Made by a program: the position numbers and the translations under genes | From: an uncultured Prevotella sp. | GTDB taxonomy: Bacteria > Bacteroidota > Bacteroidia > Bacteroidales > Bacteroidaceae | Length of the DNA stretch: 8,700 bases | Direction of reading: 5' to 3' | Assembly (NCBI GenBank): GCA_900318855.1 | Contig: ONMG01000095.1 | Coordinates: 1-8,700, forward strand | Shown: positions 1 through 5,910 of the stretch, piece by piece | Layout of the letters: each line of letters begins with the position of its first letter | Position numbering within the stretch: position 1 is the stretch's first letter | Notes under the pieces: generated by a model | Told to the model about the DNA's origin: nothing | What the model saw: only the letters and a program-made list of their open reading frames with translations | Databases searched by the model: none

Positions 1-123
1 AAACGTTCGCAAAAACGCGGACGGGCGTTTCAATCCACGCGCCCACGCGGGGCGCGACATAGTCGGTGTTCTTTTTCACGTGTACATTAAGGTTTCAATC
101 CACGCGCCCACGCGGGGCGCGAC
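1..123 (-). CRISPR. Type I-C CRISPR array, leader-proximal end (partial)
   Basis: Two identical 32-base repeats lie at 27-58 and 92-123. They are separated by a 33-base spacer (59-91), and 1-26 is part of a further spacer cut by the window edge. On the minus strand the repeat begins GTCGCGCC and ends GGATTGAAAC, the usual type I-C form, so the array is read on the minus strand like the cas genes. Each repeat can form a 7-bp stem (38-44 with 50-56 in the first copy) around a 5-base loop. Cutting at the 3' base of that stem would leave an 11-base 5' handle, the length known for Cas5d-processed crRNAs. The leader is on the right, so repeat 92-123 is the leader-end repeat and 59-91 should be the newest spacer. 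The number of repeats beyond the left edge cannot be seen. Confidence 0.97.
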
Positions 124-155
124 TGCTTATTAGATAAAGTCCTAATAGACAGCTT

Positions 156-186
156 CAAAAGTATATAGTTTTGCGAATTTGGCAAA
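156..186 (-). promoter_or_regulatory. Probable array promoter (Bacteroidota -33/-7 type)
   Basis: On the minus strand, TTTG (186-183) is followed after exactly 19 bases by TACTTTTG (163-156). This matches the Bacteroidota primary sigma factor consensus TTTG-N19-21-TAnnTTTG at all ten specified bases. The start of transcription would fall near 150, about 27 bases before the first repeat. The array would then have its own promoter and not depend on read-through from cas3. The sequence match is direct; promoter activity is inferred. Confidence 0.75.
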
Positions 187-238
187 ATATAATAAGAAAT
201 ATTAACCTATTATGGAAACAAGAGAGATAAGTTGGTGG

Positions 239-300
239 ATTTCAGAGACTGCGAACATACCAGTAATACGTGCAACGCTTTGGGTTCGCAATCTCTAAAT
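239..300 (-). repeat. Long inverted repeat (stem-loop) in the leader region
   Basis: The arms 244-256 and 284-296 match at 12 of 13 bases. The one mismatch (C249 / A291) becomes a G-U pair in RNA made from the minus strand, so all 13 positions can pair in that RNA. Allowing C243 to bulge, 239-242 pairs with 297-300 and extends the stem to 17 pairs. The loop is about 27 bases (257-283). No U-run follows it on the minus strand, so a standard intrinsic terminator is not supported. It could end or protect the cas mRNA, be a protein-binding site, or be a remnant of a small mobile element. Confidence 0.6.
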
Positions 301-355
301 GGCTAAGTTGCAGTACAACAATACGCTCACGAAATATTTATATTGTTCAACTTTC

Positions 356-484
356 GCAAGCACGTACCCCTTGGAAGACCCCTTGGACATCCGCAAACCC
401 GTATCACATTGAAGGCCAGCAGCGTGCGCTGCAATTTGTGGTAATAAGCTTCAGACCGTCCGCAACTACGTATCGCATTGAAAG
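356..484. repeat. Three degenerate direct repeats (about 23 bases) between cas2 and the array
   Basis: The units at 356-378, 393-415 and 462-484 share the pattern GCAA-N3-CGTA-N4-TTG, followed by one or more A/G. The second and third are closest: extended to 390-415 and 459-484, they match at 21 of 26 bases, including CGTATC and CATTGAA. Start-to-start distances are 37 and 69 bases. A weaker TTCGCAA match at 285-291 lies 68 bases before the first unit. They do not match the I-C repeat of the array. Function unknown. Confidence 0.5.
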
Positions 485-597
485 GACACAATATTATGGG
501 ACGAAATAAATATTGGAAACCGCCAACCCATTGGTTGCGGTTGCGCACGGCCGCAAGGGCTGTCCCTGCAAATGGATATAAACTTGCAAACCTTAAT

Positions 598-888
598 CTA
601 TATTATTAAGGTGCCTGTTACATCAACGGATGTCTGCTTGCCGATTCTCTCGACGTGTCTTTGCCAGTTCTTCCCTAAGTTGTAAAAGATAATACTGTCG
701 TCTGTATTATCAATTATACTTTCAAGGCTGTGTTTTAGAAGCACGTACTGAGCTTCATTCAGCACGCATTCAAATACTGAGTTCTGTACTCGCTTGCCAT
801 AGTTGAGACAGGTTTTCGCAACAAGGCGAAGTCTCTTCTGTCCACCGGACGAAGTGATATTTACATCATAGGTTATTAATACAAACAT
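598..888 (-). CDS. cas2: CRISPR-associated endoribonuclease-fold protein Cas2 (type I-C)
   Basis: Cas2 is the structural partner of Cas1 in the spacer-integration complex, where a Cas2 dimer bridges two Cas1 dimers. The 96-residue product has the usual length and the ferredoxin-like N-terminus MFVLITYDVN with the conserved Asp at position 8. The following stretch, with KRLRLVAK (residues 18-25) and GKRVQNSVFEC (residues 31-41), is typical of I-C Cas2 proteins. The ATG at 888 lies 4 bases after the cas1 stop, with no competing start. It is the last gene of the operon; the leader and array follow. Intact, no oddities. Confidence 0.96.
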   Translation of the reverse strand: MFVLITYDVNITSSGGQKRLRLVAKTCLNYGKRVQNSVFECVLNEAQYVLLKHSLESIIDNTDDSIIFYNLGKNWQRHVERIGKQTSVDVTGTLII

Positions 889-892
889 AGTT

Positions 893-1915
893 TTATTTGA
901 TTAGGAAAACAGGGTAATCGTCGATGTCTCTCCTCAGGAATCGGGCCATCAACATGGCTTGCGCGTACGGCAGGAGACCCAGTTCAATCTTCTCTCCCAA
1001 GAAAGGATGCGTAATAAGTTCACGCTTTCTATCCTGCCAGGCCTTAATAAAGTTTTTCTTGCCCGAGTCTGTCATCAGGATGCCCTCATCCCCCTGTGAA
1101 CGAAAATCTGACTTTGACACTTGTCGTCTGTTGATTAATGACAGTACAAAGCGGTCACCGAGATAAGCCCGTAATTCCTCCATCATGTCCAGTGCCAAAG
1201 AAGGGCGGCCTGGCCTCAAGGTGTGGAAAAAGCCCATGTAGGGATCCAAGCCCACTGTCTCCAATGCGGCCACCATGTCATTGCATATCAACGTATATGC
1301 GAACGACAGCATTGCATTTACGGCATCTTTCGGTGGACGGCGGTTTCTTCCATTGAAAGGGAAATCATCTTTCTGTTGGACTATCAAAGAGGGGAACACT
1401 TTGAAATAGGTTCTTGCCGCCTCTCCCTCTATGCCTCGCAACGACGCGTCATCGTCCGACTGAAGAGCAAGGTGTCTATAGCTACTAAGGGCTTGTATTG
1501 CATCCTGCAACTCCGAAGTCGTCCCGTAATCCCTTGTGTATCGGGAAACGATATTCTGATAGTTCTTGATTTTTCCGCCGATGAACAGATTGCTGACCCT
1601 GTGCTTGAACGACTCGTCCTCAACAGCTTCATATTGTGCCTTTCGGAGCAGCACGTTCCCGTGAAGCGGGCCTACGCTTCTGCTGATAAACCTGCCATTA
1701 GGAGAAAGAAAAGTCAACGAGACACAATGGTCAGCACACAGCTTCATCGCCCCGGGACTTGCTCCCATATATCCGAACATGACAATCCCCTCCACATTAA
1801 TAATGGGTATGCGGAATGTCTCTGTCTGTTTCACAGAAATCACTATATCCTCGCCATCCTTTGTCAAATACGACTCGGGGGTGAGTACATAGAGGGTGTT
1901 AAGCATCTTTCTCAT
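893..1915 (-). CDS. cas1: CRISPR-associated endonuclease/integrase Cas1 (type I-C)
   Basis: Cas1 is the metal-dependent integrase that joins new spacers to the leader-end repeat. The product has 340 residues, a normal length. The N-terminal beta domain begins with MRKMLNTLYV, close to the usual I-C opening. The helical C-terminal domain has the three expected metal ligands: Glu163 in GIEGEAARTYF, His231 in FFHTLRPGRPSL and Asp243 in ALDMMEELR. The ATG at 1915 overlaps the end of cas4 by 17 bases, so translation is probably coupled. A second Met at residue 4 (1906) is possible, but the longer start matches homologues. Together with Cas4 and Cas2 it makes a complete I-C adaptation module. Confidence 0.97.
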   Translation of the reverse strand: MRKMLNTLYVLTPESYLTKDGEDIVISVKQTETFRIPIINVEGIVMFGYMGASPGAMKLCADHCVSLTFLSPNGRFISRSVGPLHGNVLLRKAQYEAVEDESFKHRVSNLFIGGKIKNYQNIVSRYTRDYGTTSELQDAIQALSSYRHLALQSDDDASLRGIEGEAARTYFKVFPSLIVQQKDDFPFNGRNRRPPKDAVNAMLSFAYTLICNDMVAALETVGLDPYMGFFHTLRPGRPSLALDMMEELRAYLGDRFVLSLINRRQVSKSDFRSQGDEGILMTDSGKKNFIKAWQDRKRELITHPFLGEKIELGLLPYAQAMLMARFLRRDIDDYPVFLIK

Positions 1916-2570
1916 ACAGGTATTGTTTTAGATAAGAACTGACTTTCTTGCCGGCGCTATCCGGCATGCAGATGTCTTTCAGCGAACACGACCTGCATTG
2001 GCGGGTCGGCTCTGCCGGGGGCAACGTATGATCTTTCATCATCTCATGCATAGTCTCCGCAATGGTTACCACAAGCCGCCGGAGATTTTCATCTATCAGA
2101 ATCTCTTCCCGCTGCGCCGTTGCCCAATAGAACAAGGCTGCACTATCCAAACGGATGCCATACATCTCCTCAAGACACATCACTTGTGCGGCAAGCTGCA
2201 CCTCGTCGCAAGGATTCTTCTTGGGGCGTCCGTGCTTGTATTCCACAGGATAGGGCATCCACTTTCCGGGATGCCGGTCAATAGTGATGGCATTCTCCCC
2301 ATCGGCAGCATGGTGCAGTTCTATGGCATCGGAGAAGCCATAGAGTCCCAGTCGTTTCGAAGCCAGACCAACACGACGGATTGTGATGACCTCACCATTT
2401 CTCTCACGGTAGAAAGGATTGTCAACACGCTCATGCAACAACGAGCCTTCCGTCGTAAGCCGGTTGTCATCCCAAAGCTGCTCCATGTGGATCAAGGCCC
2501 ATTGCCGGGGACAGAACATATAATGCTGTATCCCCGACAACATGAGCATATCCTCCTCATCGTACATCAT
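1899..2570 (-). CDS. cas4: CRISPR-associated exonuclease Cas4 (type I-C)
   Basis: Cas4 is a RecB-family, iron-sulphur nuclease that trims prespacers and helps select those with the correct PAM and orientation. From the ATG at 2570 the protein has 223 residues. The nuclease residues are His46 (LLHERVDNPF), Asp81 (GFSDAIE), Glu110 and Lys112 (VEYKHGRPKKNP) and Gln125 (EVQLAAQ). The four cluster cysteines are Cys20 (FCPRQWALIH) and Cys192, Cys195 and Cys201 (CRSCSLKDIC). The frame is open upstream to a TTG at 2591 that would overlap cas7 by 14 bases. I prefer the ATG at 2570 (or 2567) because I-C Cas4 proteins usually start just before the acidic segment leading into LMLSGIQH. That places the start 7 bases after the cas7 stop. 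Confidence 0.95.
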   Translation of the reverse strand: MMYDEEDMLMLSGIQHYMFCPRQWALIHMEQLWDDNRLTTEGSLLHERVDNPFYRERNGEVITIRRVGLASKRLGLYGFSDAIELHHAADGENAITIDRHPGKWMPYPVEYKHGRPKKNPCDEVQLAAQVMCLEEMYGIRLDSAALFYWATAQREEILIDENLRRLVVTIAETMHEMMKDHTLPPAEPTRQCRSCSLKDICMPDSAGKKVSSYLKQYLYEKDA

Positions 2571-2577
2571 CGGCGAA

Positions 2578-3426
2578 TCAGATTTCTTCAATCAGTTCCA
2601 CACCGTTCGGAACATTGTCCTTGTCGACTGTTACCTCGTAATCGGTGAAGCTCCGGGGTACTTTTGCCTCGTCGCGTCTCTTGACATGGACAAGGTCAAA
2701 GAGCTGATTGGAGGGGGCTACACCCAACAGGCTGTCATGCTTGAAGACTATCAGACGCCGGGCGCTCATCAACCCTCTTGCCGCTGAGCGGTCAACATCG
2801 AACATGTTCTTTAAAGCCTCGAAGAATAGCTGCAAGTCTTCTTCTGAGAATCCCGTCTGTTTGGCAAGGTTGGCCGAAACGAAGCCATGGCATACGTAAA
2901 GTCCGTAAGGAACAGTAGCCTTGCGCCCCATGGTGCGCTCCTTGTCCACGTCGGCCTCCTTCGTGACGGCCATGCGGGTAATGGAATGCTCAGCTGTGTC
3001 AATGGGATCGACGCTACGGGCAAAAGTGAGTTGGATTGGACCGCGCACCTGATCGTTTTTCCCGTTTGTGGCTATAACGGCACCAAAGGCACGGATGTCA
3101 AAATAATGCTTGCAAAGAAGTTGCTTGGCAACTTTCTTTTTTCCTGCCTTGTCTGCCGCCTTTACCTCTGAGTCATCCCAGATGCTTTCAACCAAGTTGT
3201 CCAAGACAGCCTTTTCCCGGATGAAGATATCATATCCATCAGCGAGTTGCCTGGATACTTCAACATAGTTTCTCACCTTGCGTTTCAGACACACATCCGT
3301 TACAAGGCCACATCCTGTCTCGGCATCCACCCTCGGCAGGTTGCCTGCGTCGGGATCGCCATTGGGATTGCCGTCTTGGACATCAAAAAGATAGACAAAG
3401 TCGATTTTGTTTTTAAGTTCTGTCAT
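2578..3426 (-). CDS. cas7: Cascade backbone protein Cas7 (Csd2, type I-C)
   Basis: Cas7 is the RAMP-fold subunit that forms a filament along the crRNA spacer and makes up the backbone of the I-C Cascade complex. The 282-residue product is normal in length. Its start carries the Csd2 signature FDVQDGNPNGDPDAGNLPR (residues 14-32), followed by GLVTDVCLKRKVRNYV (about 40-55). Other typical stretches are AFGAVIATNGKNDQVRGPIQ (about 113-132) and SITRMAVTKE (about 148-157). The ATG at 3426 follows the cas8c stop by 36 bases, the largest gap inside the operon. That fits a protein needed in many copies having its own translation start. Confidence 0.96.
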   Translation of the reverse strand: MTELKNKIDFVYLFDVQDGNPNGDPDAGNLPRVDAETGCGLVTDVCLKRKVRNYVEVSRQLADGYDIFIREKAVLDNLVESIWDDSEVKAADKAGKKKVAKQLLCKHYFDIRAFGAVIATNGKNDQVRGPIQLTFARSVDPIDTAEHSITRMAVTKEADVDKERTMGRKATVPYGLYVCHGFVSANLAKQTGFSEEDLQLFFEALKNMFDVDRSAARGLMSARRLIVFKHDSLLGVAPSNQLFDLVHVKRRDEAKVPRSFTDYEVTVDKDNVPNGVELIEEI

Positions 3427-3462
3427 AGCTTAGTTTATATGAATGATTAATATCTTTGGATT

Positions 3463-3837
3463 TCATTGATCTGAAGTTTTCTCAGCATCATCTTTCTTGG
3501 TGAAGAAGTCTTGCATCTGATGATAGTAGCCTATGAAGAAACGGCCTTGGTCTTCAAGGCTCAGATGGGATGGGAAGCCGTTGGCGTCGAGCTTCGAGAC
3601 AATTTCCTGTTTCTGCCTCTCGAAATAGATGCGGCGGCCCTGCTCAAGTTTCTCCGAATGGATGGCCGAGAGATTGAGTATGGTTGGGAAGACCGTCGCT
3701 GGCGTGGAACTGGCAGCATTGAGGTATCTCTCCCTGATAGTCGAGTGGTTATTGCTCACTTCCGACTGAATCTTGTCCATCACTGCGAAAAGCCTGCCGC
3801 AGAGATAGCCTTGATTTTGATTTTCTTTGTCAAGCAT
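3463..3837 (-). CDS. cas11c: Probable internally initiated small subunit Cas11c, nested in frame in cas8c
   Basis: In characterised I-C systems the small subunit Cas11c is made from an internal start within the 3' part of cas8c. Here Met457 of Cas8c (ATG at 3837) opens a 124-residue in-frame product beginning MLDKENQNQGYLCGRLFAVM. This is the segment where known I-C small subunits begin. The DNA upstream of the codon (3838-3862) is strongly A/T-rich with no Shine-Dalgarno. That suits Bacteroidota initiation and contrasts with the more GC-rich coding DNA around it. Cas11c would line the belly of Cascade and stabilise the unwound target strand. The frame and ATG are seen; separate translation is inferred from the family. 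Confidence 0.65.
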   Translation of the reverse strand: MLDKENQNQGYLCGRLFAVMDKIQSEVSNNHSTIRERYLNAASSTPATVFPTILNLSAIHSEKLEQGRRIYFERQKQEIVSKLDANGFPSHLSLEDQGRFFIGYYHQMQDFFTKKDDAEKTSDQ

Positions 3838-5205
3838 AATTGTGATTTTATTAGGATTATTGATGTTTCTGTTTATACATGCCTTGAGGATGGCCGCCCG
3901 AGTAATGCCAATCGAATACTCCGCCCTGATGCGTCTTATGCAGGTCTCCATCAGCGTCACGGGGTAAGGTGTTCCCATGAAGATGCTCTTCGCTACCGCA
4001 TCTGCAAGATTAGGTGTCACATCAGCGGCATTTCTGTTTAATGTTATGGCCAACAATATGCTATACAGCCCTTTGTATGGTTTATTAAAGCTATTACCAG
4101 CTATTTCCATATCGTCAAAATGCTTCAGGAGCATTCCTGCAAATTCCCGGAGCGGCAGGTTGGCCCAGAACACAACAGCTATTCTTGCGGCATTGGGTGC
4201 CAGACCTAAAACGAAGAATCGCTCATCCAAGCTTGTCGTCAATATACCGCTGAATATAGCTTTCAAGACTTTTATCACCTGAAGAGAGGTACCTTCTTGA
4301 GCGTCCTCGTCTTCTTTTTTCATATTGAACAGACTAAAGGCACATGCCTCCATCTGCCTGGATGTTTCCGATGCCGCGGAAGTCCAGAAAACGTAAGTTC
4401 TGTTGCCGACGCGAAACTTGTTCTGTGAACCAGATCGGAGCAAATACAGCAAGGCTGTGGTATATTTGAATTCAGCCTCCTCAGAAATTGGCGCATTCAA
4501 TCCCTGCTGCTTTCCATACGAGTCATAGCCGGAGTCTATCTGGAAGGCGACAAGTTTGCCATTGCTCTTCCCGCCGGGAATGAACGTACTTGTTGTCGTA
4601 TCGACAGGCCGTGCATGGTTGCCGGTAATCAGGCAGACGCCTGCCGCATTCTTGTTGGATGACATACTCGCTTTCACCCGATGCCTCACCAATTCCTCAT
4701 CAGCAGCCCCCAAGGTGACACGACCATTGATGCGGAACGTGAAATTCTTGGTCAGCACCTTACACACGTTCGTCCATGCCGGGTCCTCAGTCATCTTGGC
4801 CAGCTGCTCATCGTATCTGTCATAAAAGAGAGACACGGCTGCCGCATACTCGTTGTCAGGCAGTGCCTGATGCAACGCTCTCACCTCATCGACGAAGGCC
4901 TTATGGTTTTTCTTGTTGGCTTCCATCTCTTTCTGAAGATTCGTCTTTCCCGGGTTGACGGTTTTCAGGGCAAGCACATAGGAGCCGTTGTCGCCCATCA
5001 GGTGTGGAACGGGTGCGGATGTCCTTTCTTCAGGTCTTGAAGTAAGCACACTCTGACCATTTTCATCCCCCAAGGGTTCAAAATGGAGGAAACGGCCGTC
5101 CTTGTCGATGACGATGGCATAATAGAACTTCACATACGCCATGCCCATTGGCGGCAACTCATCGGAGAGCTTGTCGTATAACTTATAAAGAGCCTGTAAT
5201 ATCAT
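3463..5205 (-). CDS. cas8c: Cascade large subunit Cas8c (Csd1, type I-C)
   Basis: Cas8c is the large subunit of the I-C interference complex. It recognises the PAM (generally TTC-like in I-C), opens the target DNA and receives Cas3. The 580-residue product has the normal Csd1 length. Family-typical segments are LGDENGQ (45-51), CLITGNHARPV (191-201), FQIDSGYDSYGKQQGLNAPIS (221-241), YVFWTSA (271-277) and FFVLGLAPNAARIAVVFW (330-347). The C-terminal helical region runs from about residue 457, with SSTPATVFPTIL (499-510) and LSLEDQGRFFIGYYHQ (548-563). The start ATG overlaps the cas5c stop as ATGA (5205-5202), indicating coupled translation. The C-terminal region probably also yields Cas11c from an internal start. 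Confidence 0.96.
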   Translation of the reverse strand: MILQALYKLYDKLSDELPPMGMAYVKFYYAIVIDKDGRFLHFEPLGDENGQSVLTSRPEERTSAPVPHLMGDNGSYVLALKTVNPGKTNLQKEMEANKKNHKAFVDEVRALHQALPDNEYAAAVSLFYDRYDEQLAKMTEDPAWTNVCKVLTKNFTFRINGRVTLGAADEELVRHRVKASMSSNKNAAGVCLITGNHARPVDTTTSTFIPGGKSNGKLVAFQIDSGYDSYGKQQGLNAPISEEAEFKYTTALLYLLRSGSQNKFRVGNRTYVFWTSAASETSRQMEACAFSLFNMKKEDEDAQEGTSLQVIKVLKAIFSGILTTSLDERFFVLGLAPNAARIAVVFWANLPLREFAGMLLKHFDDMEIAGNSFNKPYKGLYSILLAITLNRNAADVTPNLADAVAKSIFMGTPYPVTLMETCIRRIRAEYSIGITRAAILKACINRNINNPNKITIMLDKENQNQGYLCGRLFAVMDKIQSEVSNNHSTIRERYLNAASSTPATVFPTILNLSAIHSEKLEQGRRIYFERQKQEIVSKLDANGFPSHLSLEDQGRFFIGYYHQMQDFFTKKDDAEKTSDQ

Positions 5206-5906
5206 CTCAAAACCTCCCCGCTGTCTTTTGATGGAACGATAATGACACCTTTGTTCATCACGGCATGATAGAACATGGCCTCAGGCTTTCTCATATCCTT
5301 TTCGAAGTCCATGTCATAGAGCATGTAGCCTAAGTCGCGCGTGTCACCTATGGCAGGCGAAAGGGTCTCTGAGTCTGGATTGACAAGCCGGAAATGGGCT
5401 GAGCATTCTCTCGTCCCCAGATAGGGCTGGGTGAAGCATTGGCCCTTTGAGGCCCGTCGCTCAAACATGGCGTTGTATTTACCCGGGTTCTCATCCGGAT
5501 GCTCTTGCGGTTTTTCCTCGAAACACAATTCGGGCTCACGAGTGGTTTTCTCCTTACGCTTCCTGACTGGTATGAACTCCAGTCTGGCCCATATTCTATA
5601 CCTCACGTCCCTGAGCATCAGACTGTTCTTCTGCTGCCGCTTCTCCTCCATATAAATCGGGTTGCCTTTTGATACCGCGCCTACTTCGTTGCGCCGGATG
5701 TTCATCCACTTTATTGGATTGAGCACTTCTATTTTGGTTACCTGCCAATGGATGGCAGGCTTCCAGAACACCGCCTCAAAGATGGCTCGCGCCGCTGACG
5801 GCGTGATGACATCATAGCTCACCCGCTCGACTTTCATCTCCGGGCGCGTAAAGCAGGCCATTGCTCCCCACACTTCCAGGCAAAATTCCTTATCGGTATA
5901 TTCCAT
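5202..5906 (-). CDS. cas5c: Cascade subunit and pre-crRNA-processing protein Cas5c (Cas5d, type I-C)
   Basis: In I-C systems Cas5 replaces Cas6: it cuts the repeat hairpin of the pre-crRNA and stays bound to the 5' handle in Cascade. The product has 234 residues. It carries the RAMP N-terminus EVWGAMACFTRPEMKVERVSYDV (about 11-33) and the family segments TPSAARAIFEAVFWKPAIHW (35-54), LNPIKWMNIRRNEVG (62-76) and FERRASKGQCFTQPYLGTREC (148-168). Compared with Bacillus halodurans Cas5d, residues matching catalytic Tyr46, Lys116 and His117 appear to be Phe47, Lys143 and Tyr144. There is also a longer charged loop before Lys143 (about 113-142). The ATG at 5906 lies 4 bases after the cas3 stop. No cas6 is present in this window, so this protein is the expected processing enzyme. 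Confidence 0.95.
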   Translation of the reverse strand: MEYTDKEFCLEVWGAMACFTRPEMKVERVSYDVITPSAARAIFEAVFWKPAIHWQVTKIEVLNPIKWMNIRRNEVGAVSKGNPIYMEEKRQQKNSLMLRDVRYRIWARLEFIPVRKRKEKTTREPELCFEEKPQEHPDENPGKYNAMFERRASKGQCFTQPYLGTRECSAHFRLVNPDSETLSPAIGDTRDLGYMLYDMDFEKDMRKPEAMFYHAVMNKGVIIVPSKDSGEVLR

Positions 5907-5910
5907 GTCG

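Larger units (their letters stand above)
124..597 (-). promoter_or_regulatory. CRISPR leader and intergenic region between cas2 and the array
   Basis: This 474-base stretch has no convincing gene. The short ORFs across it (for example about 73 codons on the minus strand) have no recognisable family and run through repeats. The part next to the array (124-210) is AT-rich, as expected for a leader. It contains a short inverted repeat (128-133 with 142-147) just inside the predicted transcript start and a promoter at 156-186. Further out are a long inverted repeat (239-300), degenerate repeats (356-484) and a GC-rich stretch near 521-570. Its leader role rests on its place between cas2 and the first repeat and on repeat orientation. 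Confidence 0.8.

Noticed and set aside
270..548. Short open frames on both strands in the leader region
   Set aside because: They run through degenerate repeats, have no family features and are short enough to be expected by chance.
2571..2591. Longer cas4 start at TTG 2591
   Set aside because: It would add residues not typical of I-C Cas4 and overlap cas7; ATG 2570 fits homologues and lies 7 bases after the cas7 stop.
1223..2648. Long plus-strand open frames opposite cas1 and cas4 (239 and 216 codons)
   Set aside because: They are exactly antisense to well-supported cas genes, have no recognisable domain and arise from codon bias in the opposite strand.
3451..3458. TATCTTTG on the plus strand in the cas8c-cas7 gap, a possible antisense promoter
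   Set aside because: A six-base match is expected a few times by chance in a window this size, and no TTTG lies at the right distance upstream.
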